A DNA stretch of 64,000 nt from Methylomusa anaerophila (GTDB taxonomy: Bacteria; Bacillota; Negativicutes; Sporomusales; Sporomusaceae): contig NZ_AP018449.1 in assembly GCF_003966895.1 (NCBI RefSeq), positions 1,422,001 to 1,486,000 on the forward strand, in the 5' to 3' direction. A program made the position numbers and the translations under genes. Positions 44,539 to 52,411 of the stretch are shown here, piece after piece. Below the pieces are notes generated by a model. The model was given only the letters and a program-made list of their open reading frames with translations, searched no databases and was not told where the DNA came from. Position 1 is the first letter of the stretch. Every line of letters begins with the position of its first letter.

Positions 44539-44873
44539 TGCGGAGAAAGCACAGTCGGTAGCGTTAAGTTTATATCATCATAGGTTTGGCGGTAATAGGT
44601 GATCTTTCACTTAAACGGGAAATTTTCCGCTCCAGACCGTCGACTAAAAGGCACTTTACGCGAAACGTAAAGTGCCTTTTAGTCGACGGTTGTAATATTT
44701 ATTTAGATAACTATACCTAGTTGGAATACATACTGGTAAGAATAAGCGTTTAATTATATGTTGCTTTGCCAGGTTACCTGTAGTGGTGCTCTGTCTACCA
44801 GGCGTTTATGCCGATGTTGGGGGTAGCCTACCATTAGCGCACCGGCGACGCACATGTTACGCGAATTCATAAG
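44539..44873. other. 335-bp intergenic stretch with a long perfect hairpin
   Basis: Apart from the 25-bp perfect hairpin at 44636-44690 I see no promoter or gene. The base composition is AT-rich. Confidence 0.5.
44636..44690. terminator. 25-bp perfect inverted repeat, probable bidirectional terminator
   Basis: ACCGTCGACTAAAAGGCACT... (44636-44660) pairs without mismatch with 44666-44690 around the loop CGAAA. The inner core AAAAGGCACTTTACG / CGTAAAGTGCCTTTT is a terminator shape with A and T tracts. The extra GTCGAC ends make it longer than usual. Confidence 0.65.
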
Positions 44874-45527
44874 TTGAGTAAGCGTTTTCATAAAGCTTTT
44901 AGAGATCCAAATTTGGATGAAGTCTATTGTTTACACCAAGTTAAGGTTGAAATGATTGATTTTGCCTATGCGTCTTATCGAAGGATGCTTGAAAGATCCA
45001 CATTACGTGTTACCAGTATAACGGATATACTACGTGAGAAAGAGCAACTTGTCGTACTAGAAAATATCTTAGACGAGTGCAGTGTCCACGGCGAGTTAAA
45101 TGACTTTTTTGGTCACAGTTGGTCGGTACTGGGGCTTGACAAGATGCGTGCAAATATGGAACAAAATTTTACTTTGAAAGTTGCTAGATTGTCAGAGATA
45201 CGTGGTTTCAAGATCCAACGGTTTGGCTGGATACTATCTATTCTTTTTGGTTTATCAGGAGCTGTAAACTTAGCACAAAATTTCATAGCAATTTTACAAC
45301 AACGCAGAAGACGCTTGGTACCGTCAGTCTTGACATTTTTGAACGCCGGGTATTCTGTGAGTGTAGATATTGAGAGCAGTTTCAGTGGTGTCTGCTCCGC
45401 CTGCAGGTATTCCAAAGAGCGCCATTTTCTGCGATGGCAACAAAACCGGCAGTTGGAAATTATAAAAAATATTGGGAAAGCGTGTAATACAGACAAGACT
45501 CCAACGTATTACCTTTATGATAAGTAG
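44874..45527 (+). CDS. Hypothetical protein, possible remnant, one membrane helix
   Basis: 217 aa with a TTG start and no clear ribosome site. The N-terminal two-thirds look like a helical soluble protein (REKEQLVVLENILDEC...). A hydrophobic segment FGWILSILFGLSGAVNLAQNFIAIL lies near residue 125. After that the sequence turns basic and Cys-rich and may have slipped out of its original frame. No family is recognised. The surroundings suggest decay. Confidence 0.35.
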   Translation: MSKRFHKAFRDPNLDEVYCLHQVKVEMIDFAYASYRRMLERSTLRVTSITDILREKEQLVVLENILDECSVHGELNDFFGHSWSVLGLDKMRANMEQNFTLKVARLSEIRGFKIQRFGWILSILFGLSGAVNLAQNFIAILQQRRRRLVPSVLTFLNAGYSVSVDIESSFSGVCSACRYSKERHFLRWQQNRQLEIIKNIGKACNTDKTPTYYLYDK

Positions 45528-45543
45528 TAAAGCGAAAAGATAA

Positions 45544-45969
45544 TTGACGGAGTTTAGTCCTACGAAAGGCGGTGGTTACCATTTATATGGCGCCATGCGC
45601 AACAATATCCTGGATGAGTTAATCGCCGATTACATAGGCATCGTGGCGGCGGGACACTATGAGGCCGGCTGGTTTTTACGTTTTACCGGACTGGAGAATT
45701 ATCCGCTCTACCGGGACGGCGGCCGGCTGGAAATTTACCGGGGCAATCCGTCGCTTTCCGACGAAGCTTTCCGTGTTTTGCAGACTCTTGTGAAAAGAGC
45801 GGCGGAAAATCTGGCGCGATTTGACCGGGAAAACAGAATGCATTTGCACAAGCCGGCCGGGCAAACGGCGCTGCTGGCGGCGCTGACCCGCCTGACACTG
45901 GAGGAACTGGCCGGTGAAGAGGCTGGGATTTATCTGGCGCGGTCTTTAAGGCTTAAAAAAAATTTCTAA
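45544..45969 (+). pseudogene. C-terminal fragment of an unidentified protein
   Basis: 141 aa. Starts abruptly at TTG without a ribosome site, with SPTKGGGYHLYGAMRNNILDELIADYIGI, which reads like the middle of a larger enzyme. The rest (GWFLRFTGLENYPLYRDGGRLEIYRG, AFRVLQTLVKRAAENL) is well-formed and GC-rich, unlike the preceding gene. I take it as a 5'-truncated gene; the parent family is not identified. Confidence 0.45.
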
Positions 45970-46093
45970 AATTGTGTGTATCGTGGTGTAATGAAAATGC
46001 GTTTGGCACGTATTAACAAATAGTTAGACAAAGAGGACGAGCTTTTTATTATAAGTATTTTGCGGAATATACCCCCATGAGGAGATGGTTGTG

Positions 46094-47440
46094 GTGAAAC
46101 CTTCCATATACAATTTTATCTGGCCGGCAGAACAACAGGACAAAGTAATTGTTTTTAACAGCATGACTACCGCCTTGATCGAACTGGACAAGGACTGCGC
46201 GGCAGTCTTGAATAAACCCGGCTTTGCCCTTGAAGAATTGTCTTTTGGTGACAGGCTGCTTGTCGCAGGCTTGAAAGAAGGCGGCTTCGTGCTGGATGAT
46301 GAAATCGACGAATTGCAAGTTCTGAAGTTCAATTATAACCGGCAAAAATATGACCCTGGCAGGATGGGCCTTACCATTGCCCCGACTATGCTGTGCAATT
46401 TTGCCTGCACCTATTGCTTCGAGCAACCCGGTGAGGGCGACAGGCGTGACGGCGGCCATAGTATAATGCCTGAACCGGTCCGGCAGGAGTTAGTTGACTT
46501 TGTCGCCAGGGCTGCCAAGAATTTAAAAAGCCTACAGGTCATATGGTACGGAGGCGAACCACTTTTAGCCCAGGATGTTATTGTTGAGCTGTCGGAAAAA
46601 TTTATTAGCCTGGCTGCCGAAAATAACATTGCTTACTCGGCTTATATGGTTACGAACGGGTATCTGGCTGACGAAAATCGCTGGACCGTTCAAAAGTTAA
46701 AAGAAAACAGAATCAGCACTATCCAGGTCACTCTGGATGGTCCGCCGGAGGTCCACAACCGGAGGCGGATGCTTAAGTCCGGCCGGGGTTCCACCTTCGA
46801 GCGAATCCTGAACAACATTAAATTGCTTTTAAGCCAGGGGCTGGCAGTTCACCTGCGCATCAACGTGGACCGGTCCAATATGGAAAACGCGGAGGAACTG
46901 CTCGATATCCTGGAAGCAGAAAACTTAAAGGATATCCAGAATATATATCTCGGACAAGTTCATGCGGACACGGCAGGCTGCAAGTCTGTGGAAAGCTCAT
47001 GCGCCACCACGGAAGAATTTACCCGTTTTAGCTGCGCCTTTCACAGGACTCTGGCCCACAGGGGCTTTAAGGCGGGCCGCTATCCCCGTTCCGCGGTCAG
47101 CTGTTCGGCCAATTATCTGAACGCCTTTGTAATCGACCCGGACGGTGATATGTATAAGTGCTGGCATGAAGTCGGCAATAAGCCGCTTGCTGTCGGCAAT
47201 ATCGCCGGATTTGACAAACCCCGGGACAGACAGCAGCGCATGCGGGAAATCCGCTGGCTGACCTGGGAGCCCTTTGCCTATGCCGGCTGCCTTTCCTGCA
47301 AGCTGGTGCCTGTCTGTATGGGCGGATGCAGCTATCGGGCGATGCATGCCGGTGACAACCAACCGGATTGTTTGGAGTGGAAGTACGGCCTGGAGGATTA
47401 TATCAAATTGCGCTGCCGCCCGACAGAAATGAACCAATAA
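46094..47440 (+). CDS. Radical SAM/SPASM peptide maturase for an NHLP-leader RiPP
   Basis: 448 aa. The radical SAM motif CNFACTYC lies near residues 101-108, followed by a (beta/alpha) barrel with VIWYGGEPLLA and VTLDGPPEVHNRRR. The C-terminal SPASM domain supplies many cysteines (CSANYLNAFVIDPDGDMYKCW, CLSCKLVPVCMGGC, PDC) for two auxiliary 4Fe-4S clusters. Proteins like this modify Nif11/NHLP-type precursors, for example by thioether or carbon-carbon cross-links. It lies directly upstream of the precursor gene and is presumably the first gene of the operon. GTG 46094 is chosen 8 bp after GAGGAGA; ATG 46085 overlaps that site. Confidence 0.88.
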   Translation: MKPSIYNFIWPAEQQDKVIVFNSMTTALIELDKDCAAVLNKPGFALEELSFGDRLLVAGLKEGGFVLDDEIDELQVLKFNYNRQKYDPGRMGLTIAPTMLCNFACTYCFEQPGEGDRRDGGHSIMPEPVRQELVDFVARAAKNLKSLQVIWYGGEPLLAQDVIVELSEKFISLAAENNIAYSAYMVTNGYLADENRWTVQKLKENRISTIQVTLDGPPEVHNRRRMLKSGRGSTFERILNNIKLLLSQGLAVHLRINVDRSNMENAEELLDILEAENLKDIQNIYLGQVHADTAGCKSVESSCATTEEFTRFSCAFHRTLAHRGFKAGRYPRSAVSCSANYLNAFVIDPDGDMYKCWHEVGNKPLAVGNIAGFDKPRDRQQRMREIRWLTWEPFAYAGCLSCKLVPVCMGGCSYRAMHAGDNQPDCLEWKYGLEDYIKLRCRPTEMNQ

Positions 47441-47507
47441 TCCGACTAAAAAATTTATATAAAAAATGTTGGCTCCAATCGTTTATATAGAAAGGAGGTG
47501 AGTACAA

Positions 47508-47786
47508 ATGAGTCAGGAAAATCAAAATGCTTTATTTGAGAAAATTGTTAAGAAAGCCTGGGAAAACGATAATTTCAAAAAGTCATTGATAGCTGATCCT
47601 AAAGCAGCTATAGAGGCCGAATTCGGCGTCAAGGTTCCTGCCGGTATTGAACTCAAAGTTGTTGAACAAACGGCTAAACTGAGGTATATCGTTATGCCCG
47701 AGAAGGCAGGAACGCTCTCGGAAGAGCAGCTTGATAACGTAGCAGGCGGTGGATGCACTGGATACTTCTGCCCGATCTACTGGTAA
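47508..47786 (+). CDS. RiPP precursor with nitrile-hydratase-like (NHLP) leader peptide
   Basis: 92 aa. Residues 1-80 are an NHLP leader: EKIVKKAWENDNFKKSLIAD, FGVKVPAGIELKVVEQT, RYIVMPEK. It ends LSEEQLDNVAGGG, a double-glycine protease site. The remaining core is CTGYFCPIYW, 10 residues (11 if cut one Gly earlier), with two Cys, two Tyr, one Phe and one Trp. A very strong site AAAGGAGGTGAG precedes ATG. The gene sits between its maturase and exporters, with a hairpin downstream (47870-47911) that could give the precursor transcript excess. The product is likely a small cross-linked peptide; its activity is unknown. Confidence 0.9.
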   Translation: MSQENQNALFEKIVKKAWENDNFKKSLIADPKAAIEAEFGVKVPAGIELKVVEQTAKLRYIVMPEKAGTLSEEQLDNVAGGGCTGYFCPIYW

Positions 47787-47869
47787 CAACGTATTATTAT
47801 GCTCCAGGTTAAATTAAATCAGGCCTATCTGAGACACTAAAAGTGTTCAGACGTGGTGGTTCTTTCCTT

Positions 47870-47911
47870 TATCAAGGGGTTATCGATTTTTAGGGCGGTA
47901 ACCTCTTGATA
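47870..47911 (+). terminator. Hairpin downstream of the precursor gene, possible partial terminator
   Basis: 16-bp stem TATCAAGGGGTTATCG / CGGTAACCTCTTGATA (two G-U pairs) around a 10-nt loop. It has no T tract, so it may act as a processing or stabilising stem that sets precursor against transporter expression. Confidence 0.5.
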
Positions 47912-48064
47912 TTCTTGCATGCGCAATGACAGCTTTGGCAAGGCTGCCGGCGGGGAAAGCGGTTATATTGCGCTTTGATCCGGTTAGGAGGACGCCGGAT
48001 TGGAGCATTTTAAGGGCTATACGCTTGATTGCTCCTATAGGCTGTGTGGGCAGGGGGGAGTGCG

Positions 48065-49237
48065 ATGCAGAAACAATACGTTTATGCGTTTTTTGGCAGC
48101 GCCATTGTCCTGATTGGGTTACTGGCGGGGTACGGCATCTACGTCAATGCCACCAGCAGCGCCCATGTGGCGAAAATGGCGGCTGCCCAGTATGTCCGGG
48201 TGCGCAGCGCGCCGGCTCTAATCCGGGAAATTGCGCCGGCGGTCTATTTTTCGGTCGTAAATATCTATTCTCCGAACATGCTGGACGTGCATTTTGAGCT
48301 GGACGGCATGTTGACTAAAGTCTTTGTCAAGCCGGGCGACCGGGTGCGGGCCGGCCAATTGCTGGGCGAAATCGTCAATACGGAACTGCCGTCGCAACTG
48401 TTGCAGGCGGAAGGGAAAATTCATTCCAGCGAAGCCACTGTTGTAAAATGGGAGAATACCTTACGGCGGTATCAGGCCCTGGCGACTCAGAATGCAATTT
48501 CCCAGCAGCAACTGGATGAGGCGTCTACCAGCCTGAAAGCGGCCGGAGGAGAACTTACCTCAGCCCGGGCGTACCATGGAGAACTGATTACCCGGCTGGG
48601 GAAGCAGCAGATCGTGGCGCCCTGTGACGGCGATATCCTGCAGGTGTATCAAGGGCCGGGGGCGGTAGTGCGCAGCGGGGGCTCACTGGTAATGATCGGT
48701 GAACTGGCATCTTTGTATTTTCGCAACGATGTTGCCGGTGATATTCTGGAACAATTGCAGCCGCTGACAGGGCGCTTCAAGCTGGCGGTGCATCGAGGCG
48801 ATGTTATGGAGAAGGCTTACTCTTCCTCGCTCAAGGACGGAGGAACTACCGGCGGAACAGATGCTTTTGACCTGCAGATTACAGGAGTGTCACCCCCGCC
48901 GGAGACGCCGGCCCGATACCGTACCGTGGAGTACCGAATTAATAATTCCGCCGGTTTGCTGGAACCGGGCACTTATTATCAGGTCAGGATTTACAGCACA
49001 GAAAAACGGCAGGTATTGTGCGTGCCCCAAGATGCCGTCATGGGTGGCGCGGCGCCCTTTGTGTTCGTAGTCGGGCCGGACAGCCGTCTGGAACAGCGGC
49101 CGGTCAGGACCGGGATACAGGATGACGAATATGTGGAAGTGCAATCTGGTTTATCAGAAAATGAAGTGGTTGTGGTGGCCGGGAAGTATGCCGAGTTCGT
49201 GCCGGGCATGAAAGTACAGGCCATTCAGGCGCCGTAA
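48065..49237 (+). CDS. RND/MFP-type periplasmic adaptor subunit
   Basis: 390 aa. One N-terminal membrane helix (YVYAFFGSAIVLIGLLAGYGIYV) is followed by a biotinyl-lipoyl half motif (LDGMLTKVFVKPGDRVRAGQLLGEI), a coiled-coil hairpin (about 110-180), the second lipoyl half (QQIVAPCDGDIL) and a C-terminal barrel (VPQDAVMGGAAPFVFVVGPD). This is an AcrA/HlyD-type adaptor. No RND pump or MacB is adjacent, so it presumably serves the NHLM exporters and would span the periplasm of a diderm cell. Start ATG after GGGGGGAGT. Confidence 0.82.
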   Translation: MQKQYVYAFFGSAIVLIGLLAGYGIYVNATSSAHVAKMAAAQYVRVRSAPALIREIAPAVYFSVVNIYSPNMLDVHFELDGMLTKVFVKPGDRVRAGQLLGEIVNTELPSQLLQAEGKIHSSEATVVKWENTLRRYQALATQNAISQQQLDEASTSLKAAGGELTSARAYHGELITRLGKQQIVAPCDGDILQVYQGPGAVVRSGGSLVMIGELASLYFRNDVAGDILEQLQPLTGRFKLAVHRGDVMEKAYSSSLKDGGTTGGTDAFDLQITGVSPPPETPARYRTVEYRINNSAGLLEPGTYYQVRIYSTEKRQVLCVPQDAVMGGAAPFVFVVGPDSRLEQRPVRTGIQDDEYVEVQSGLSENEVVVVAGKYAEFVPGMKVQAIQAP

Positions 49238-49256
49238 GCGAGAAGGGGCTGGAGCG

Positions 49257-50228
49257 ATGCAAAAAGAGCAAAGTCAGGGATTATTCCGGCAGGAAGCGCT
49301 GGAGAAGCTGCGCTCGCCGGATCAACTGGATAAATTGTTTGCGCCGGCTACACCCGTGGCCTGGATTGCCCTGGCCACCATGCTGCTGCTGGTATTTTCC
49401 GCGCTGGTGTGGTCGGTTTTCGGCGTGATGGCCACCAAAGTGAACGGGACCGGTATGATCATTGATGCCGACGGTTTGGTCAATATCAGTTCAGCGACCA
49501 GTGGACGGCTGGCTGAAATACGGGTGAAGGTCGGTGACCGGATACAGCGCGGGCAGGTTGTGGCCACAGTGGAGCAGCCGGACCTGGAAGCGCAGATTGC
49601 CCGGATCAACCGGGAACTGAATACCGCCATGTCCCGTGAAGATATGGCGAACATGGTGGCCAACCTGAATGAACTGCAGGACAAACTGGAGCGAAACAGC
49701 CGGGTGATCAGCCCGGTGGAAGGGATTGTCGCCGACTGGGTGGCAAGCGGGGTAGGTGACATTTTGGCGCCCGGTACGCCGCTCTTGAACGTGCGCATCG
49801 ACGAAGAGGCCCGGGGTGAAATCAAGGTCTTGCTGTATGTGCCGGTGCTGGAGGGCAAAAAAATCCGGCCGGGAATGACGGTACAGATCGCGCCCGGTTC
49901 GGTGGACGCCACGGAATACGGCACTCTGGTTGGACAGGTGCACAGTGTATCGAATTATCCCCTCCAGGCCGACAGCATGACCAACTGGACAGGCAACAAG
50001 GACCTGACCACCTGGATTCTACGGCAAACCGGCGGCGCGGCTATGGAGGTCCAGGTTGACTTGATCAAGGACAATGACACGGCGACCGGCTATCTGTGGT
50101 CGTCCATTCATGGCGCGCCGGAGAAAATTACAGCGGGGACGGCTTGTACGGGCAGTATTGTGGTGAAGCGGCAGGCACCGATTACCAAGGCTTTTCTAAA
50201 ATTGAACCAGTGGCTGCGGAGTGATTGA
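49257..50228 (+). CDS. NHLM bacteriocin system secretion protein (HlyD-like)
   Basis: 323 aa. N-terminal cytoplasmic segment with RQEALEKLRSPDQLDKLFAPATPVAW, one membrane helix (about 30-55), then HlyD-like barrel parts (GRLAEIRVKVGDRIQRGQVVATVEQPDLE). This matches the HlyD-type adaptor of NHLM microcin export systems. It is short compared with classical HlyD. Its stop overlaps the next gene. Confidence 0.87.
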   Translation: MQKEQSQGLFRQEALEKLRSPDQLDKLFAPATPVAWIALATMLLLVFSALVWSVFGVMATKVNGTGMIIDADGLVNISSATSGRLAEIRVKVGDRIQRGQVVATVEQPDLEAQIARINRELNTAMSREDMANMVANLNELQDKLERNSRVISPVEGIVADWVASGVGDILAPGTPLLNVRIDEEARGEIKVLLYVPVLEGKKIRPGMTVQIAPGSVDATEYGTLVGQVHSVSNYPLQADSMTNWTGNKDLTTWILRQTGGAAMEVQVDLIKDNDTATGYLWSSIHGAPEKITAGTACTGSIVVKRQAPITKAFLKLNQWLRSD

Positions 50229-50230
50229 CC

Positions 50231-52390
50231 ATGATGAAACCACGACGTATTAAAACTCCGACGGTTTTACAAATGGAAGCGGTGGAATGCGGCGCTGCCT
50301 CCCTAGGCATAATTCTGGCCTACTATGGGCTGTTCCTTCCCCTGGAGCGGCTGCGGCTGGAATGCGGCGTGTCCCGCGACGGCAGCAAGGCCAGCAATAT
50401 GATGAGAGCCGCCCGGCGCCTGGGACTGGAGGGCGCGGGCTTCCGTGACAGCGCAGCAGGACTGCGGGACCAGGAGCTGCCCTTGATCATTCACTGGGAT
50501 TTCAACCATTTTCTCGTATTGGAAGGTTTCAAAGACAACCTTGTGTATCTGAATGATCCGTGCGCCGGTCACCGGACGGTGACCTGGGACGAATTTACCG
50601 CCTCCTTCACCGGTGTCGCGCTCCGGCTGAAGCCCGGCCCGGATTTTCAAAAAGGCGGCTCGACTCCGGGGATTATCCCGGTTCTAGCCAGACGGTTGCG
50701 TGGTCAGAACAAAGTGCTGGTTTTTGCCTTGCTGACCGGTGCCGGCCTGATCATTCCCGGACTGGCCATTCCGGTGTTCAGTCAGGTGTTTTTGGATGAT
50801 ATTCTGTCCTTGAAACATGCGGACTGGCTGTTTAATTTGCTGCTGGCCATGGGGTTCGCGGCGGTGCTGCAGGGGGCGCTGACCTGGCTGCGTTCCTGGT
50901 GCCTCACCCGTTGGCAGGGCGCGCTTACCGTCGGGGAGTCCAGCCGCTTTTTCTGGCATCTGCTCCGGCTGCCGATGGAGTTCTTTCAACAGCGCTACGG
51001 TGGAGAAGTAGCTTCCCGGGTACAGTTCAATGAAGAGGTGGCAGCGGTGTTAACCGGTCAGGCCGCCACGGCGGTTCTGGATGTGTTGGTAGCGCTGTTT
51101 TATCTAAATCTCTTGTTTCAGTACGATGTGTCCTTAACCCTTATCGGCATTGTGTTCAGCTTGCTGAATGTGAGCATTCTCTATTTGATGTTCCGCTGGA
51201 TGACCGAGCAGCAGATGAAAATCCAGCAGGATAGGGGCAAAGCCTATGGTACGGCTATCGCCGGTATTCAGATCATCGAAACCTTGAAGGCCAGTGGCAA
51301 CGAGGGCGATTTTTTCAATAAGTGGGCGGGCTATCAGAGCAAATTACTGGAAACGCAGCAAAAAATCGAATTATCCGCACAGACGCTCATGCTTGCGCCG
51401 GCTTTTCTGGCCGGTTTGAATACCGCCGTCATTATGGCGGTGGGTGGCTTTCAAATCATGGACGGACTAATGACCGCTGGTATTTTTGTGGCGTTTCAGC
51501 ATTTGATGGGTAAATTTCAGGAACCGCTGACGAATCTGCTCAATCTAAGCCAGGCGCTGCAGACGACTCAGATGCAGATGCAGCGCCTTGATGATGTATT
51601 CCGTTATCAGACTGACCAGGCCAACTATCCGGCGGAGCCGCCGCCGGCCATCGACCGTACCAAACTGTCCGGCCGCGTGGAACTGCGGCAGGTAACCTTT
51701 GGCTATAGCCGGCTGGAAGCGCCGCTGATTGAAGATTTCACTCTAACCATCGAGCCGGGGCGCTGGGTGGCACTGGTCGGCGGATCGGGCAGCGGCAAGT
51801 CCACGGTGGCCAAATTGGTAGGCGGTCTGTATCAGCCCTGGACAGGGGAAGTCATGTTTGACGGCTTGCCGCGCCGCCGCATTCCCCGGGAGGTCATTGT
51901 TAACTCGGTAGCGGCGGTAGATCAGGAGATCATCTTGTTCGCCGGTACGGTGGCGGAGAATATTTCCCTGTTCGATACCACCCTGGCACGCTTCGAAATT
52001 ACGCGCGCGGCCAAAGACGCCGCCATTCACGGCGATATTACCGCACTGCAGGACGGCTACGACGCCAAGGTGGCGGAGGGAGGACGGAATTTCAGCGGCG
52101 GACAGCGGCAGCGACTGGAAATTGCCAGAGCCCTGGCCGGAAGCCCGTCCGTGCTTGTGCTTGACGAAGCGACCAGTGCTTTGGACCCCTTGACGGAACA
52201 AGCGGTTATTAACAATATCCGCCGCCGCGGCTGCGCCTGTCTGGTGGTTGCTCACCGTTTGAGCACCATCAGGGATTGTGATGAAATTATTGTTATGCAG
52301 CATGGCAAAGTCGTACAGCGTGGCAGGCATGAGGAAATGATGGCAACCGAGGGGCCGTACCGGCAACTGGTTGCCCATGATGCCGGGTGA
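50231..52390 (+). CDS. NHLM bacteriocin export ABC transporter with C39 peptidase domain
   Basis: About 719 aa. Residues 1-140 form a C39 peptidase with catalytic Cys in VECGAASLG (near 20), His in HWDFNHFLVLEGF and Asp in YLNDPCAG. The permease follows (about 160-450). The ATPase has Walker A GGSGSGKST near 515, signature NFSGGQRQRLEIARAL and Walker B VLVLDEATSAL. It should cut the leader after the Gly-Gly site and carry the product across the inner membrane. ATG 50231 overlaps no ribosome site; TTG 50225 is less likely. Confidence 0.92.
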   Translation: MMKPRRIKTPTVLQMEAVECGAASLGIILAYYGLFLPLERLRLECGVSRDGSKASNMMRAARRLGLEGAGFRDSAAGLRDQELPLIIHWDFNHFLVLEGFKDNLVYLNDPCAGHRTVTWDEFTASFTGVALRLKPGPDFQKGGSTPGIIPVLARRLRGQNKVLVFALLTGAGLIIPGLAIPVFSQVFLDDILSLKHADWLFNLLLAMGFAAVLQGALTWLRSWCLTRWQGALTVGESSRFFWHLLRLPMEFFQQRYGGEVASRVQFNEEVAAVLTGQAATAVLDVLVALFYLNLLFQYDVSLTLIGIVFSLLNVSILYLMFRWMTEQQMKIQQDRGKAYGTAIAGIQIIETLKASGNEGDFFNKWAGYQSKLLETQQKIELSAQTLMLAPAFLAGLNTAVIMAVGGFQIMDGLMTAGIFVAFQHLMGKFQEPLTNLLNLSQALQTTQMQMQRLDDVFRYQTDQANYPAEPPPAIDRTKLSGRVELRQVTFGYSRLEAPLIEDFTLTIEPGRWVALVGGSGSGKSTVAKLVGGLYQPWTGEVMFDGLPRRRIPREVIVNSVAAVDQEIILFAGTVAENISLFDTTLARFEITRAAKDAAIHGDITALQDGYDAKVAEGGRNFSGGQRQRLEIARALAGSPSVLVLDEATSALDPLTEQAVINNIRRRGCACLVVAHRLSTIRDCDEIIVMQHGKVVQRGRHEEMMATEGPYRQLVAHDAG

Positions 52391-52411
52391 TGTACCGGGG
52401 AGGAGGTATAT

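Noticed and set aside
46004-46030. TGGCAC upstream of the maturase gene as a sigma-54 promoter
   Set aside because: The -12 element TTGC is missing at the needed spacing.
47926-48297. Open frame overlapping the start of the adaptor gene, considered as a second precursor
   Set aside because: No ribosome site or leader-like sequence; most of it is a shadow of the adaptor gene in another frame.
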